Shown one piece after another: positions 42,643 to 53,637 of a stretch of 64,000 nt of DNA; position 1 is the stretch's first letter, and each line of letters opens with the position of its first letter. The notes beneath the pieces were generated by a model. The model saw only the letters and a program-made list of their open reading frames with translations. It ran no database searches and was not told where the DNA came from. The translations under genes were made by a program, and so were the position numbers. Origin of the DNA: Brachypodium distachyon (taxonomy: Eukaryota; Streptophyta; Magnoliopsida; Poales; Poaceae); assembly GCF_000005505.3 (NCBI RefSeq), contig NC_016131.3, positions 44,539,355 to 44,603,354 of the forward strand. The letters run 5' to 3'.

Positions 42643-43886
42643 TGGTTGACTAGAGGGGGGGGGGGTTGAATAGGAGACTAACAAATTTTAGCTTTTCTTT
42701 TTCAATTCTTGAAAGATACAGACACTTAATCCTAGGGTTATCTAAATTCTCTAAAGTGAATGCAATCCTAGAATGAAATGCAATAGCCGAAGCAACAATA
42801 CATATAACAAGAATGTAAAGGGGAAATGATACCACACGTGGAGACGAAAATTTCACCGGAGTTCCACCTATTGGGATCGGTGTACGTCTCTGTTTGGAGG
42901 AGTGCTCTACCACAAAGGTAGAGACGCCGTGAAGGTTCACTCTATTCTCCAACTCACCACACCACAAAGGTGGGATGAGCTCTCACAACACCACAAAGGT
43001 GAGGTGAGTTTCACTAATGGCTTCCTTGAGGGCGAACGCCGAATCCTTACAAACTTGATCGGGGCAAACTCCACAATTCAATAGGAGGCTCCCAATCCAA
43101 GCCTCAAGCTCCTCACACCAAGGGAGAGCTCGAGGTGACCGCTTCCGTCTAGGGTTCCCAACAACCCAAGAGAAACGAAATCCACAAAGAAAACAAGGGG
43201 AATCAACTTTTTGACTTGATGAAACCCTAGGGCAAGATCTTCTCCTGCAATCCTCAAAGAATCAAGAGTTGGGAGTGGCTAGGGAGGGAGATCTTGAAGA
43301 TTTAAGCTTGAGGTGTTCTTGAATGGTGTTGGGGTGTTCTTGGCTGTGGAAACGGTTTGTTGGCTCGTTGGGGACGAAGGGGTACTTATATGGGATCCAA
43401 AAAATCGAGCCGTTATGCACTGCGCTGGGATAGGCCGGAACTTCCGTCTGACCGGAAGTTCCGGTTATTCACCGAAAGTTTCGCATATTCCTCCAGGACT
43501 AACAGAGAGCACCCGGAGGTTCGGGCGGAAGTTCACCCGGAACTTCCGCCGCCTGGAATCCAAAAAAGCCTGAAACACAACTTGAAACATGTTTTCGACA
43601 AACACCTTTTTGGGTAGGCTTTTTAGTGGGTGCAATATGGTGTAGATGTGTACGTGAAATTGATTCACCCGTTGCCTTCCCTTGTGGATCCCCTCTTAAT
43701 AGTACGGATGTCCTACGACTCACAACCGAAAAAGCCGCTAAACACCGCTACGCTTCTTTCCTTTTAGGGGTCCACAACTCATCTTGTGTCAAGTTCTTTA
43801 TAAAACCTGAAATACTTAGCACAAGATAAGATAACCACACATGTTGTCATCACCACCAAAACTACTTTGGGAGATATGCCCTTTCA
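42643..43886 (-). repeat. 3' LTR of the copia element
   Basis: 1244 bp, TG...CA on the minus strand. It includes a poly(G/C) run near 42655 and several GGAACTTCCGG-like inverted motifs. Left flank in the host exon is CGGTA. No second LTR is present, so age cannot be read from LTR divergence. Confidence 0.65.
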
Positions 43887-44644
43887 ATCTCCCCATTTTT
43901 GGTGAATGATGACAACACAAAGATTTACATATAAGAATAATAAATTAACACTAGATGCAAAGAATATAAAATATAGACGGGCTCCCCCTAGGTGTATGCA
44001 CTAATTTGATTTGCTTGACATGCAAAGAGTACATACACTAGGATCAACACTCCCCCTAGATTTTATAAACCAACAACTCAATTGCAAAGGATTAAAAATA
44101 TCTCACTAAAAGTTTTACAAGAATATGTAAGATTCATTCATAAAGAAGATAGATCATACCTCCACAAGGCATAACAATTTTGAATGAAACCTACAATGAC
44201 TTATCCAACAAGATATCGAGTAAGGCTTCCAAGAAGCATAAAGGGTTAGATAAGTCAAACCAATTGATCAGATACCTTTTGCAATGAGATCTTGTGATGG
44301 AGCACATATCTAAGAGCACAAAAGTATCACATCTCCACACAAGATTAGTAAGACTTGATATAAGCATTACAAATATCTAGAACAAATAATCCATCACATA
44401 AAGCTTTAAATCTAGCTATTACACCACACAAAGTTATCAAGTCTTACAGAAACCACGAATTTAAATAGTTCACCAACGCTAGATAAGTAGCACAAGCACC
44501 TAAAAAATCCATAAATAAGAACGAGCTTGTGACTAACCCATGCAAATCCCCGAGGCCCTAAACTCTCCCTTACAACTACACTCTCCCCCTTTGGCATCAA
44601 GACACCAAAAAGGGAAGAATCGTCCCAAGAGAGAAACAGACAAA

Positions 44645-46039
44645 TCACTCGGAGAAGTCATCATCGGTGTCCTCTTCCTCATCCTCATCCTCATCTTCAC
44701 TACCCTCGGCAGCGGGCACTTCATCTTCATCATCATCCTCATCTTCTTCATCACCACGTACCGGAGAAGGAAGATGACCATCATTGCAGTTCCAATCTCC
44801 ATGGATGCTCCTCCAACTCTCAAAGTTCTCAACATCGGACACGGGAGAGCTAGGCAAGTCCAAATGGTTCAAGATGCGCTCTTGACGACGAAGAATGCGG
44901 TGATTAACTTGCTCAACCTTGTACAACTTCCTCTTATTGGATTGTTGCATGCAAAATATCTTCCTTAGCATGCCCTTCCAACCACCTTGCTTGCTAGAGC
45001 CATGAGTGTGAGAGGAGGGTCCCAAACCCAAATCTGAAGGAATATCCTCATCCTCCTCATAGTCAACCGGGGCTTGGAAGTTGTTCTGAGGAGGTGGAAG
45101 GTGTCTCTTCTTCTTCAATTGCTTGGAGGGGTGAACCACAAAGTCAACATCATGCATGAGAGGTGCCTTGGCAAGAATAAGCTTCATGATGTAGGGGGCA
45201 TAGGGAGGCACTCTTCGATGAAGAATAGCAAAGTAAAGCTCATGCCATAAGTAGTCCATCACATCCAAAGGTGTATCTCCATTCTTTCTCCTATGTGTTT
45301 TCAACATGAGATTTACACCAAACCCATGTATCTCATCTGAGTTACCCGTCTTGCAAGCGATGGTTTCTCGGTAGATGCGTTGCAAAATGTCATAGGTGGG
45401 CTTGAGGAATTTGATGCCACCAAGTGTGACTCTCCCTTCCAAGTATAGTGGCTTCAACACCTTCTTGGCAGCAGCATCATTGTCATGTGGGCGAAAGCCT
45501 GAAGGGGTGCAATGTCCAGCATTCTCATATCTAAGGAGGCTTGCAAACTCGGCCCAAGTGGCAGCGCAAAAGTGACTCCTTGACATCCAAGACACACGGC
45601 GAACATTCTGGTCATCTAGTTCTTCTTGGAACACCGTGGTATAAAACTGAGCCACAAGAATCTCATCATAAGCTTGATTGAGCGTCATGATGGGAAACAA
45701 GTTGAGCTTCTCACAAATAGAAAGTGCTTCTCCAAAGTACTTCTTGTCGGCTTGCATAGCTTCAACATTGATGTAGCACTGAGGAACAACCTTGGTCTTG
45801 GGAGGCAAATATATTTCTTCAAAGATCATAATCTGAAAGTTGGTATGGAAGTGATGGTTGCAATCCTTGAGATCTGAATCCGGATCCTTCAAATACGGGT
45901 TAATGAACCTCTCCTCCACAAACACTTGCTCGGGCCAATGCTTGATGGGAAACTTGTTGGGCTGAGCTTTGGAAGTAGACTTTCGGCGAGAGGACTTGGA
46001 CTTGGCGAGGTCAAGCTTCTCACGCTCGCGTTCTTTCAT
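44645..46039 (-). CDS. Retroelement-associated protein in env position
   Basis: 464 residues from ATG 46039; the frame reaches one codon further only through a GTG, and a TAG at 46046-46048 separates it from an open stretch of the same frame (to about 46165), so the native start may lie further upstream and this may be a broken copy. It resembles the 'putative plant transposon protein' domain: a basic N-terminus (KSKSSRRKSTSKAQ), a globular middle (FVEERFINPYL, ATWAEFASLLRYE, GFGVNLMLKTHRRKNG) and a very acidic tail of Glu/Asp runs. In SIRE-type elements the ORF between pol and the 3' LTR is called env-like, but I see no clear membrane helix here. Function unknown. Confidence 0.6.
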   Translation of the reverse strand: MKEREREKLDLAKSKSSRRKSTSKAQPNKFPIKHWPEQVFVEERFINPYLKDPDSDLKDCNHHFHTNFQIMIFEEIYLPPKTKVVPQCYINVEAMQADKKYFGEALSICEKLNLFPIMTLNQAYDEILVAQFYTTVFQEELDDQNVRRVSWMSRSHFCAATWAEFASLLRYENAGHCTPSGFRPHDNDAAAKKVLKPLYLEGRVTLGGIKFLKPTYDILQRIYRETIACKTGNSDEIHGFGVNLMLKTHRRKNGDTPLDVMDYLWHELYFAILHRRVPPYAPYIMKLILAKAPLMHDVDFVVHPSKQLKKKRHLPPPQNNFQAPVDYEEDEDIPSDLGLGPSSHTHGSSKQGGWKGMLRKIFCMQQSNKRKLYKVEQVNHRILRRQERILNHLDLPSSPVSDVENFESWRSIHGDWNCNDGHLPSPVRGDEEDEDDDEDEVPAAEGSEDEDEDEEEDTDDDFSE

Positions 46040-46560
46040 CACTATCTATGCTCGCTTCTTTGTGGTAAGCTTCTTGGGAGAAGGAAGGATTATTGGATCC
46101 TTTCCCCTATCTTGACGAGAACTAGTGCTCCCTGTGAACTGAAAAGTGATACGAGGGACAAAGGATAAGTGCTCAGGATTGTATTAGTGAAGAATAGATT
46201 AATTGGAGCCGAGGCTGTACAGAAAAATTGTCCAGGGACTGGAAGTTCCGGCTACTGCCCGGAAGTTCCGGGGTCCCGCAGAAACGGGACGAACCCTGAC
46301 TTCCAATGCCTCAACAATTGAACCATACAATATCAAATCCAACTAGTCTAGTCCCTGCATTCTACACAACAAGGGAATTCCACCAAGAAAGCTAATTTCT
46401 CATATTCATCCAAGGATTCAAACAAACCCTACAAAGAGAGAGAAGGGGGTATACTTGATTTCACCATGGTGGACAACGAAGAGGGACACGTCCTTGTTGC
46501 AGATCCGAAGAGATGAACCGGATCTTCCGGTTGAATCCAAGGAAATTGAGGAGGCTTGGG

Positions 46561-47513
46561 TGTCGCACCAGTGGCACCCAGGGTACCACCACTGCGCGAC
46601 GCGTGGGCCCCGTCTCCGAGTTCCCGGGAGGATTTTGTCCCGAGTAGCAGCCACGAGCAGCCCGGCAAGCTACCAGCCGGGGAGGGCTAGCGGGGCTTCG
46701 GGGAATATTCCCGCTTGGACACCTCTTGGGAAGCTGCTTTCCGGGAGCGGGGTTCTCGGGTGTGCTGGACCTGGGCGCTTCCTGGGGAGCGACTTGCCGG
46801 GGGGAGGAGTTCCCGGGCACAAGCTCCCGCCTCAAGGGTGGGGCCCAGCGGACAGAGCAACAGCGCCACGCGGGCGCGTGGCGGGCGTTGGGTGCGGCCT
46901 CGTCAAGGCGAGGAGTGAGGCGCACGGCGCATTAAATGAGCCGACAGGAGGGGCGTTACCCATCCAAATCAGGTAAACAGTGGTTGTCCAATCATACCTT
47001 TAGGGTTTTAGATCCCTAGCAGCAGAGGTGGCGTCCATGCGTGCCACCATCTCACCGAGGGGGAGTAGTATGCCTCCCCGTTCGACACTTGTAATGCATG
47101 CGCCGCGGCACCTGTGGTATCCCCTTGAGTATAAAAGGAGGACCAGCGCCAGCGGTCAAGGGGTTGGATTTTCGGTTCTGTTCGGTTAGGTTCTCAACTA
47201 GACCTAGTCCAAGGATAGCAAGTAGCACTTAGCAAGAAAGGAGAGAGCGCCCGGGGACCCTCCCCCGGCAACGTGTAAACACTTGACCTATTGTCAATAC
47301 CATTCAGACAGGCAGGACATAGGGTTTTACACCTCTGGGTGGCCCGAACCTGGGTAAAAACGTGCGTGCATGCGTTCTTGCCTTGCGTGTACCTTGGCTA
47401 TATCACTTCGTAGGTTACGTAGGTCCATCGGCCACGCCAGTGATCGCCGGAGCGATCCCCGACTTCCCTGCCGAACCTAAAAAGGGGGCGTGACCGCACG
47501 CCCCCGGGTGTCA
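46561..47513 (+). repeat. Tat-lineage gypsy LTR, plus orientation
   Basis: 953 bp starting TGTCGCACCAGTGGC and ending CCCGGGTGTCA. It contains TATAAAA at 47130-47136 followed by GGAGGACC, a leader, and then, just outside, a GGCGCGCCAGGTAGGGG-type primer-binding/leader sequence at about 47535. The same LTR family occurs inverted at 48191-49198, 58912-59270 and 59712-60482. Confidence 0.8.
47130..47136 (+). promoter_or_regulatory. LTR TATA box
   Basis: TATAAAA within the plus-oriented gypsy LTR. The inverted family copies carry the equivalent CCTTTTATAC sequence near 48632 and 59908. Confidence 0.6.
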
Positions 47514-48190
47514 GAGCTCCGCGCGACGACATCTGGCGCGCCAGGTAGGGGGCGCGAGAGGAGAGCTCGCTGGTGATCACCGGCAGCAGTGTTTGCATCG
47601 ACGCCGGCTTCATCTTCTTCGCCGATGAGACCGACCACCATGCCCCCCAAGCGGGCTGGTGATCCTCGGATAGACTCGCGGGAGGCCAAAGCGGCGCACA
47701 CACGGTCGCACGACGTGTGACCCGAGTCGGGGGCTTAGGAGAACCCGGAGCCCTCGAGAGTGCAGCAATCGCAGCTGCCTCCCCTGCCCCCACGGCCGTC
47801 TACGGACAATCGGCTGAGGGGACCGGCGGACCCCAGTGCCGGGGCCAGCCGCACGAGCGGGCATGGTGCCGCCCGCACCGGCCAGCGAGTCGAGTCGCGG
47901 GCCGAGGATGCGAAGCGACAGCAGCACCATGAGCATACCGTGTCGTGAGCGACGCCCGGGGGCTCACACCCCGCGCACCCGAAACCGTCCGGGGCCAGAG
48001 CGGGCAGCAGTCGCTCGTGGAATTGGCTGCCTCCCGCACGACCCCCGGCGGAAGCCATCATCGCCGCGCGCGTCGTGGTGCGGTATGAACCGCAGCAAGG
48101 CACACCGGTGCACGAGACGTCGGGCGAGGAGTTGGACGCTCTCCTCGCACTGGCCGCCCAGCAGCCGCAAGGTGTCGTCGCTCGGTCCTC
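47514..48190 (+). mobile_element. Gypsy 5' interior with start of gag, truncated
   Basis: Follows the plus LTR directly: leader with GGCGCGCCAGGTAGGG, then coding-like sequence ending with GEELDALLALAAQQPQG, a gag N-terminal segment also seen in the minus-strand gag near 59.68 kb. It is cut at 48190 by an LTR of opposite orientation. The stretch about 47.80-47.95 kb reappears inverted at about 60.65-60.80 kb. Confidence 0.65.
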
Positions 48191-49198
48191 CGACACCGGG
48201 GCGTGCAGCCACGTCCCCTTTTAGGTTCGGCAGGGGCGCCTGGGGTGGAGACCAGATGATCGCCGGCACGATCGACGAGGCCCTACGGGGCCGGCGAGGC
48301 AAAGTGCTAGGGGTACGCGCTAGTCCAAGAACAGATGTACGCATGTTTTTTACCCAGGTTCGGGCCACCCGGAGGTGTAAAACCCTACGTCCTGCCTGTC
48401 TGAGCTGATATCGATTACGGATCAAATGTTCACAGGTTGCCGGGCAAGCTCCCGGGCTTTCTCTCAGTGGCCAGGCACTCCTCACTACTCTCCGCTGGCT
48501 GCCTACTGGAGCCAGTAAGCGTCTATCGAGCGAGCTTCGTCCGAACCAACTAACTGACCAGCTGACTAACCTCTCCAACTGTCTGACCTATCAACCCTCT
48601 CTAACCCCTTAGACCGTTGGCATGGGTCCTCCTTTTATACACAAGGGGATGCCACATGTGCCACGGTGCATGGGCTACAAGTGTCCAACGGGGAGGCACG
48701 CAACTCTCCCTGGTGAGCTGGTGGCATGCATGGGTGCCACCTCCGCTGCTAGGGGCCTAAGACCCTAGGGTAGGATTGGACAACCACTGTTCCTTCGACC
48801 CGACGGGTAACTACCCGTCGGTCGGCTCGTTTACTGAGCCGCGCGCCTTACTCCTTGCCTTGGTGGGACCGCGCGTTCCGCGCCCGCCACGCGCCCGTGT
48901 GGCGCTGTCCAGTGGGCCCCACGACCCGAGGCGGGGGCACGCGTCCGGGAGCCTCCAGTCCCCGCAAGTCGGCCCGGGAAGCACCCGGGCCTAGTGCGCC
49001 CAGGAACCACCTCCCGGGAAGCAGCTTCCCGGGAGGTGCCTAATCGGGAAAATTCCCGGAAGCCCCGCTAGCCCCTTTCGGGCTGGTAGCTTGCCGGGAA
49101 GCTCGTTGGGGTTCCCCGGGATGAGACCTTCTCGGGAACCCAGGGGAGGGGGCCACGCGTCGCGCAACGGTGGTACCCCGGGTGCCACTGGTGCGACA
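48191..49198 (-). repeat. Tat-lineage gypsy LTR, minus orientation (3' LTR)
   Basis: 1008 bp. On the minus strand it starts TGTCGCACCAGTGGC at 49198 and ends GGTGTCG, with one change from the expected CA end. Just upstream on that strand is the purine-rich CCCGGGGGCAAC, a plausible polypurine tract, so this is the 3' LTR of the minus-strand element. Confidence 0.75.
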
Positions 49199-49598
49199 GT
49201 TGCCCCCGGGCGTGGGCCGGCATCACCTGTCCCCGGAAGGGTCTCTTCCTAGCCGGTTGCCGGGCTAAGCCCTTAACCGACGCGTGGGCCCCCGATCAGT
49301 TGCTGGCCCGCGTCCCTTCGCTGCCCCGTGTACGGCACCGCCAAAAGCGGAGTAGTGGGCGCGAGATTTCCGCCCTAATCCCCCCCTAAATGGGGTAGTT
49401 ATGGCCACTCCGCGCATTACTCCCAGTGATTAGGAGTTATCCCCGTGCACCCGTAGGGTACGGAACCGGCCGTTACCAAACAACCGGGCGTCATAAAGCT
49501 TCCACTGTTGGCAACGGGGAGCCACTTTGCCCTTTCGCCCCCATCCTCTTCCGCATCTCGCATCCCTGCGCTCTTGCCAGCTTCCACCCTCGCTCCCC

Positions 49599-51878
49599 AT
49601 GGCGCCCCCACCACCAGAAAGGGGAAGGAGGTCCAGTCTTCGAAGAAGCCCGCGACCAGCAAGACCGAGGCGGCACTCAAAGCGGCTGCCGCCAAGGACC
49701 AGAAGAGGCGGGAGATGCGCGCGAAAGTAGCCTTCTTCCGCCCCGGCTACAACGGCGAGGCGCTGGGGAAGCTCCGGCACGCCGTCGCCTCCAACTTCAA
49801 TGAGCATGGGGAGACGCGGATCTTCCCGGCGGGCGTCGAACACCAGGATAACGACTTCCAGGTGTTCGCGCGCTTCCTCCTCTGCGGTATGGTGCCGCCC
49901 TTCTCTCTGTTCCTCCACGCGCTGATGGAGTCCTACCAGCTGCGGGTGGTGCAGCTCCACCCCACCTCGCTCTTCCTCCTCGCCACCTTCCAGTTCCTCT
50001 GCGAGGCGTTCGTGGGGGTGATGCCGTCGGTGGGGCTCTTCCGGCATTACTTTTACCCGCGCATCGACAATGCGAAGGCGATGTCGTCGGGGGTGGTTTT
50101 CCGCGCCCGCGACCAGATGAAGTCGGAGTTCATCGTCCGGTCGGGGAAGAAGATCGAAAAAGAATGGCGGGGCGACTGGTGCTGGGTCCGAGTGGAGGAC
50201 CCCCAGGAGTTCATCCTTCTGCCGACGGAGCTGCCGGTGCCCTAGATCGGCTGGCAGGATAGGTACCACCGCGACGCCGACCTCCTCCCCATCGTGGAGA
50301 AGATCAAGGCGTTGCGGCTAGCGGGGCTCACAGATGTCGACGTGGCACGCACCTTCGTCCATCGGCGCATAGCCCTGCTGCAGCTGCGTTCCCGGCCCGC
50401 GTGGATGTACACGGGCTCCGGGGACAGGACACGCCTGCAGGCGGACGGCATGGACTTGGAGTCCCTCAAGACGTGGGTGAAGGGGATCTCCGGCGAGGTC
50501 TTCCAGTCGATAGAGTTCCCGCCGGGGGTCTCCGCTCTCCATGCCGGCGTTAAGGCGCTCAGCGACATCGTCGGCGCCTTCCCGCCCTGCAACGAGTGGG
50601 GGCTGATGGACGACACCCCCACCCGCGTCCCACACACTCCCCCGCAAGCACCCCGCGGGAAGCAGGTGCTCGAGGAGAGCGAAGGCGGGTCCGAGCCCAG
50701 CTGGCCCTCCCTCCGGTCGCTAGACGATGAGGCGGGCCAGGTGGCTGCGTCCCTGGAAGTCGTCGCCGTGGAGGACGACGACGAGGAAAGCAGCGACAGC
50801 GCGCCCCTGATCCTGAGAAGGTCGAGGGTGTTCGTGGCGGCCGCAGCCACTTCCTCAACAGTGACGTCTGCCCCGGCAGCGGTCCCCACCATGGCGGCGG
50901 CCGCCGCTCCTGGGGCGCCCGCTGGTAACACGACGGCATCCGCGGCAACAGGGGCCGCGAGTGCCTCGGCGGCGGCCCCTGTCTTGCCAGCAGCCGCTAG
51001 CTCCGCGGCGGGAACCGGCTCCGGGGTGCTCGCCTGCACCCCGGCAACGTCAGCACCTGCGGGGGCCTTCGGCGCCCCGGCGACGGCCTTCGCTCCGGTA
51101 GCGGGGACCTCCGCGAGCTTGACGCCCGGCGGCGCGACGGCATCGCCATCGACACCTGGAGCTCTCCGGGTCACGACGACACCGCGGGCGCCCGCGGCGC
51201 CGCCCGCCCGGGGGGTCTTCCGGGGCTTCGCACTCCGGCGCAACCCTCCGAAGTCCTCCTCGTCGACGGGCGTCGGCAAGAGGGCGAGGAGTGGTTTCCC
51301 GCCCGACTCGCCAAGCAAGAGGACGCGCGCGGACGCTGGCGGTGCCACCGACCCCGCTGCCTCGGGGCCCAGCGTCGGCGCGGGCGCGCCCCCTGGCGAC
51401 CCAGCCCAAGCGGAGACAGGGCCGACATCAGGTATGTCTCCGTCGATCCCCTGCAACTGCAATTCCTGCTAGCCAAATTCACAAACATACTTTCTCTTTC
51501 TGCAGCGAGCGGCAGCGAGCCCGCGGCAAGACCCTTGGACGCTCCCGCTGGCGCAGGCGAGGTAGCGGAGGCTGCGCCGGCAATCCCGACGGCCGCACAA
51601 GGTAACCGCCCCGGTCGCCCTTATTCGCCTTCGATAACACCAACCATCGCCGACCCTCATGCTTCTCCATGGGTGTAGGCACAAGTGCGCCTGCGCCCAG
51701 AACGAGGAGCGCACTCCCCCCGCAAGCGTCCCTTCTAACACCCCGGCTACGCGCGGGATCCGGGGCTGCACCCAGCGGGGCAGTGCTCAGTTTCGTTCAG
51801 CTCTTAGCGAATTCAGCGTTCATGTTTAGATACTTAGCTTTTCCGTTTGGTCCAACGTTCCGCGACGCTCTGCGGTAG
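49599..51878 (+). pseudogene. Antisense ORF of the Tat element ('gypsy-type transposase' domain)
   Basis: Opposite strand to gag-pol. Likely start ATG 49599, followed within about 20 bases by a frame change; the main frame then gives KVAFFRPGYNGEALGK and a globular part typical of the 'putative gypsy-type transposase' domain, which despite its name has no shown transposase activity. An in-frame TAG at 50243-50245 interrupts it, after which the same frame continues (VEKIKALRLAGL, RPAWMYTGSGDRTRL) into an acidic, Ala-rich tail. Two GT-AG introns are visible: 51432-51505 and 51602-51678, around a 96-nt exon. The second copy at 60850-62888 has the same layout. Confidence 0.7.
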
Positions 51879-52321
51879 AGTGCAGACGGGGCACCACCTT
51901 GGTAGGAAACCATCCGGGGTACCTGTTCAAGGGAAACGATCTCGGAGGGATGCGGCAGGAACGCGGGGGCAGGATCGCCGCCGGCGGCAACCGCCGCCGA
52001 CGGTGCTACCACCACGCTCACGCGGCAACCCTCGCCCTCAGGGGCGAACCCTGGCTTAGGAGGACTCCTCTCCGGGAGCAGCCGCGAGACGGCTATAACG
52101 TCCTCGGCGCCGGCTTCGCCACACCCCGAACGGCGGGTACGGGTGACGACCCTTGTTACCCGGGAGCTAAACTGCTCGAGGGCCGCGGCAAGGACGCGGT
52201 GATGGGCCGGAACAAGCGACGAGCGCCGGCACCGGCACCGGCGCCATCACAGCGTCCTCGCAACGACCCGCACCCGAAAAAGGCTCTCTCAAAGGGAATG
52301 CGGCCGGGTCTCTGTGATAAT

Positions 52322-52690
52322 GGACCCGCCGGCACAAGGCACGGATGGCACGCACTACCATAGAGTCTCCGCGGTCGACCCTGCTCCTTGCGGAGGTGTC
52401 CTACGGAGGGGGGCGACAAGGGCACTGTGGCAATCCACCCCGCCGGCGCCGGACGCTGACAGGACGCACCGCCACAGTGCCTCTGCGGCGGCCCTCGCCC
52501 CGGAACCGCCCCTTTGAGGAAGCGCAGCAGGGGCACAACGGCAGTGCACCTGTCGGCACGGGACGCCGATGGCACGCACTACCACCGTGCCTCTGCGGCG
52601 CCCCTCGGGGTGGGCTCGATGGGGTGATGCGGCAGGGGCGCGAGGGCGGCGCATCCGCCGGCGCTAGGCGCCGGTGGGAAGCACCACCTC
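52322..52690. repeat. Degenerate tandem repeat, ~105-120 bp units
   Basis: About three and a third units, each with a (C/T)GCCGGC-start, GACGC...GGCACGCACTACCA-type block, GTGCCTCTGCGG block and a GCAGGGGC block. Lies between the antisense ORF and the integrase end of the Tat element. Confidence 0.6.
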
Positions 52691-52780
52691 CACGCCTCCG
52701 TCGCACCACCTGCTTTCACGGCCCCGAACCCGGCTTCGCTCTGAGCAATTCCATGGTTGGGGCGCGCCTTTTATAGACAC

Positions 52781-52798
52781 GGGGGGGGGGGGGGGGGG
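52781..52798. repeat. Poly(G) run, 18 G
   Basis: Eighteen consecutive G residues within the Tat element 3' interior; probably length-variable. Confidence 0.8.
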
Positions 52799-53252
52799 CT
52801 TGCCACCGCGCGCGACTGATCCGCGCGGCACCGTGGCGCCTTTTCCCCGAACGCGGCGCAGTTTCCGCCGCTGTGCTTACCGGGTAAGCATGGCACACGT
52901 GGCGGCCAGCCGCCAACTCAGAAGCCTCGGAGTGCGGTGAACGCCTTGTGTTGCGGTCCTCCCGCACCACAAGGCACCGGTGTATGGTGCGACCCGTGGG
53001 CAGCTCACGGGCACCATAGTGTACAAGATTTCTCCCTTTCCTGCAGGTTAGACTTTACCAGATCCGAGGTGCTGAATTTTTTTTGAAACTTACGAAAACA
53101 AGTAACACAGGTAAATCAGACAAATCTCATCTCTCCTGCTTCCCAGCCCCCGGCACAAAGGGGTCGATGCCAAACTTGGATGTGAGCGTTTCCTTCCCGG
53201 GCGCAGCGACTGCGCGGTGCAGGCGGCGGGAGGCCGAGCGACCGCACGCCTA

Positions 53253-53369
53253 GTGGTACACGTTGCGGGAAGCCCGCCAACGGCACGACCAGTGATGCAC
53301 GTTGCGGGAAGCCCGCCAACGGCATGTCCAGTGATGCACGTTGCGGGAAGCCCGCCAACGGCATGGTCA
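53253..53369. repeat. 39-bp minisatellite, three copies
   Basis: Units at 53253-53291, 53292-53330 and 53331-53369, each with CACGTTGCGGGAAGCCCGCC in the middle. The inner GCGGG...CCCGC makes each unit a small hairpin. Three to five differences between units. Confidence 0.85.
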
Positions 53370-53637
53370 GTGCCGGAACGATCCGGCAACGGGTTTTCGT
53401 TTCGAGGCCACGGCAGCCCCTTGCTCACAACCAAGTAGGGAAAGACACCTTTGTGTATTTAAAGCAGGAGGCAAGAGGGGGAAAACACGCGAATGAACAA
53501 GGCAAGAACAAAGCTCAGGGGTGAAACACTTATCTTCATTCACAGTTAACTAGCGGTTTACATACGGGGGCTACCCGGTTACACTAGTTCGAGAGGTATG
53601 CATCGGAGGCATCACCTGAGGGTCGGGCTCCACCGCT

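Larger units (their letters stand above)
42643..46560 (-). mobile_element. Copia element (Maximus/SIRE-like), 3' part, truncated
   Basis: Minus-strand element. Its 3' LTR is 43886-42643 (starts TGAAAGGGCATATCTCCC, ends TCAACCA), preceded by the polypurine-type tract AAAATGGGGAGAT. That junction and the CCTATTCA-CCCC-CTCTAGTC near the LTR end are typical of Maximus/SIRE copia elements. The interior holds an env-position ORF (44645-46039). Gag-pol and the 5' LTR are missing because gypsy LTR sequence begins at 46561. Repeated CCGGAAGTTCCGG motifs occur at about 43440-43555 and again near 46230-46265. Confidence 0.7.

Noticed and set aside
50242..51462. 406-codon minus-strand frame over the antisense ORF of the Tat element
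   Set aside because: Low-complexity shadow of the Ala/Pro-rich plus-strand exon; the second copy conserves the other frame.
52322..53369. CRISPR-like array
   Set aside because: Adjacent tandem units without unique spacers, within a plant retroelement.
53217..53438. Repeated HVAGSPPTA peptide on the plus strand
   Set aside because: Translation of the 39-bp minisatellite; 39 is a multiple of three, so all frames look repetitive.
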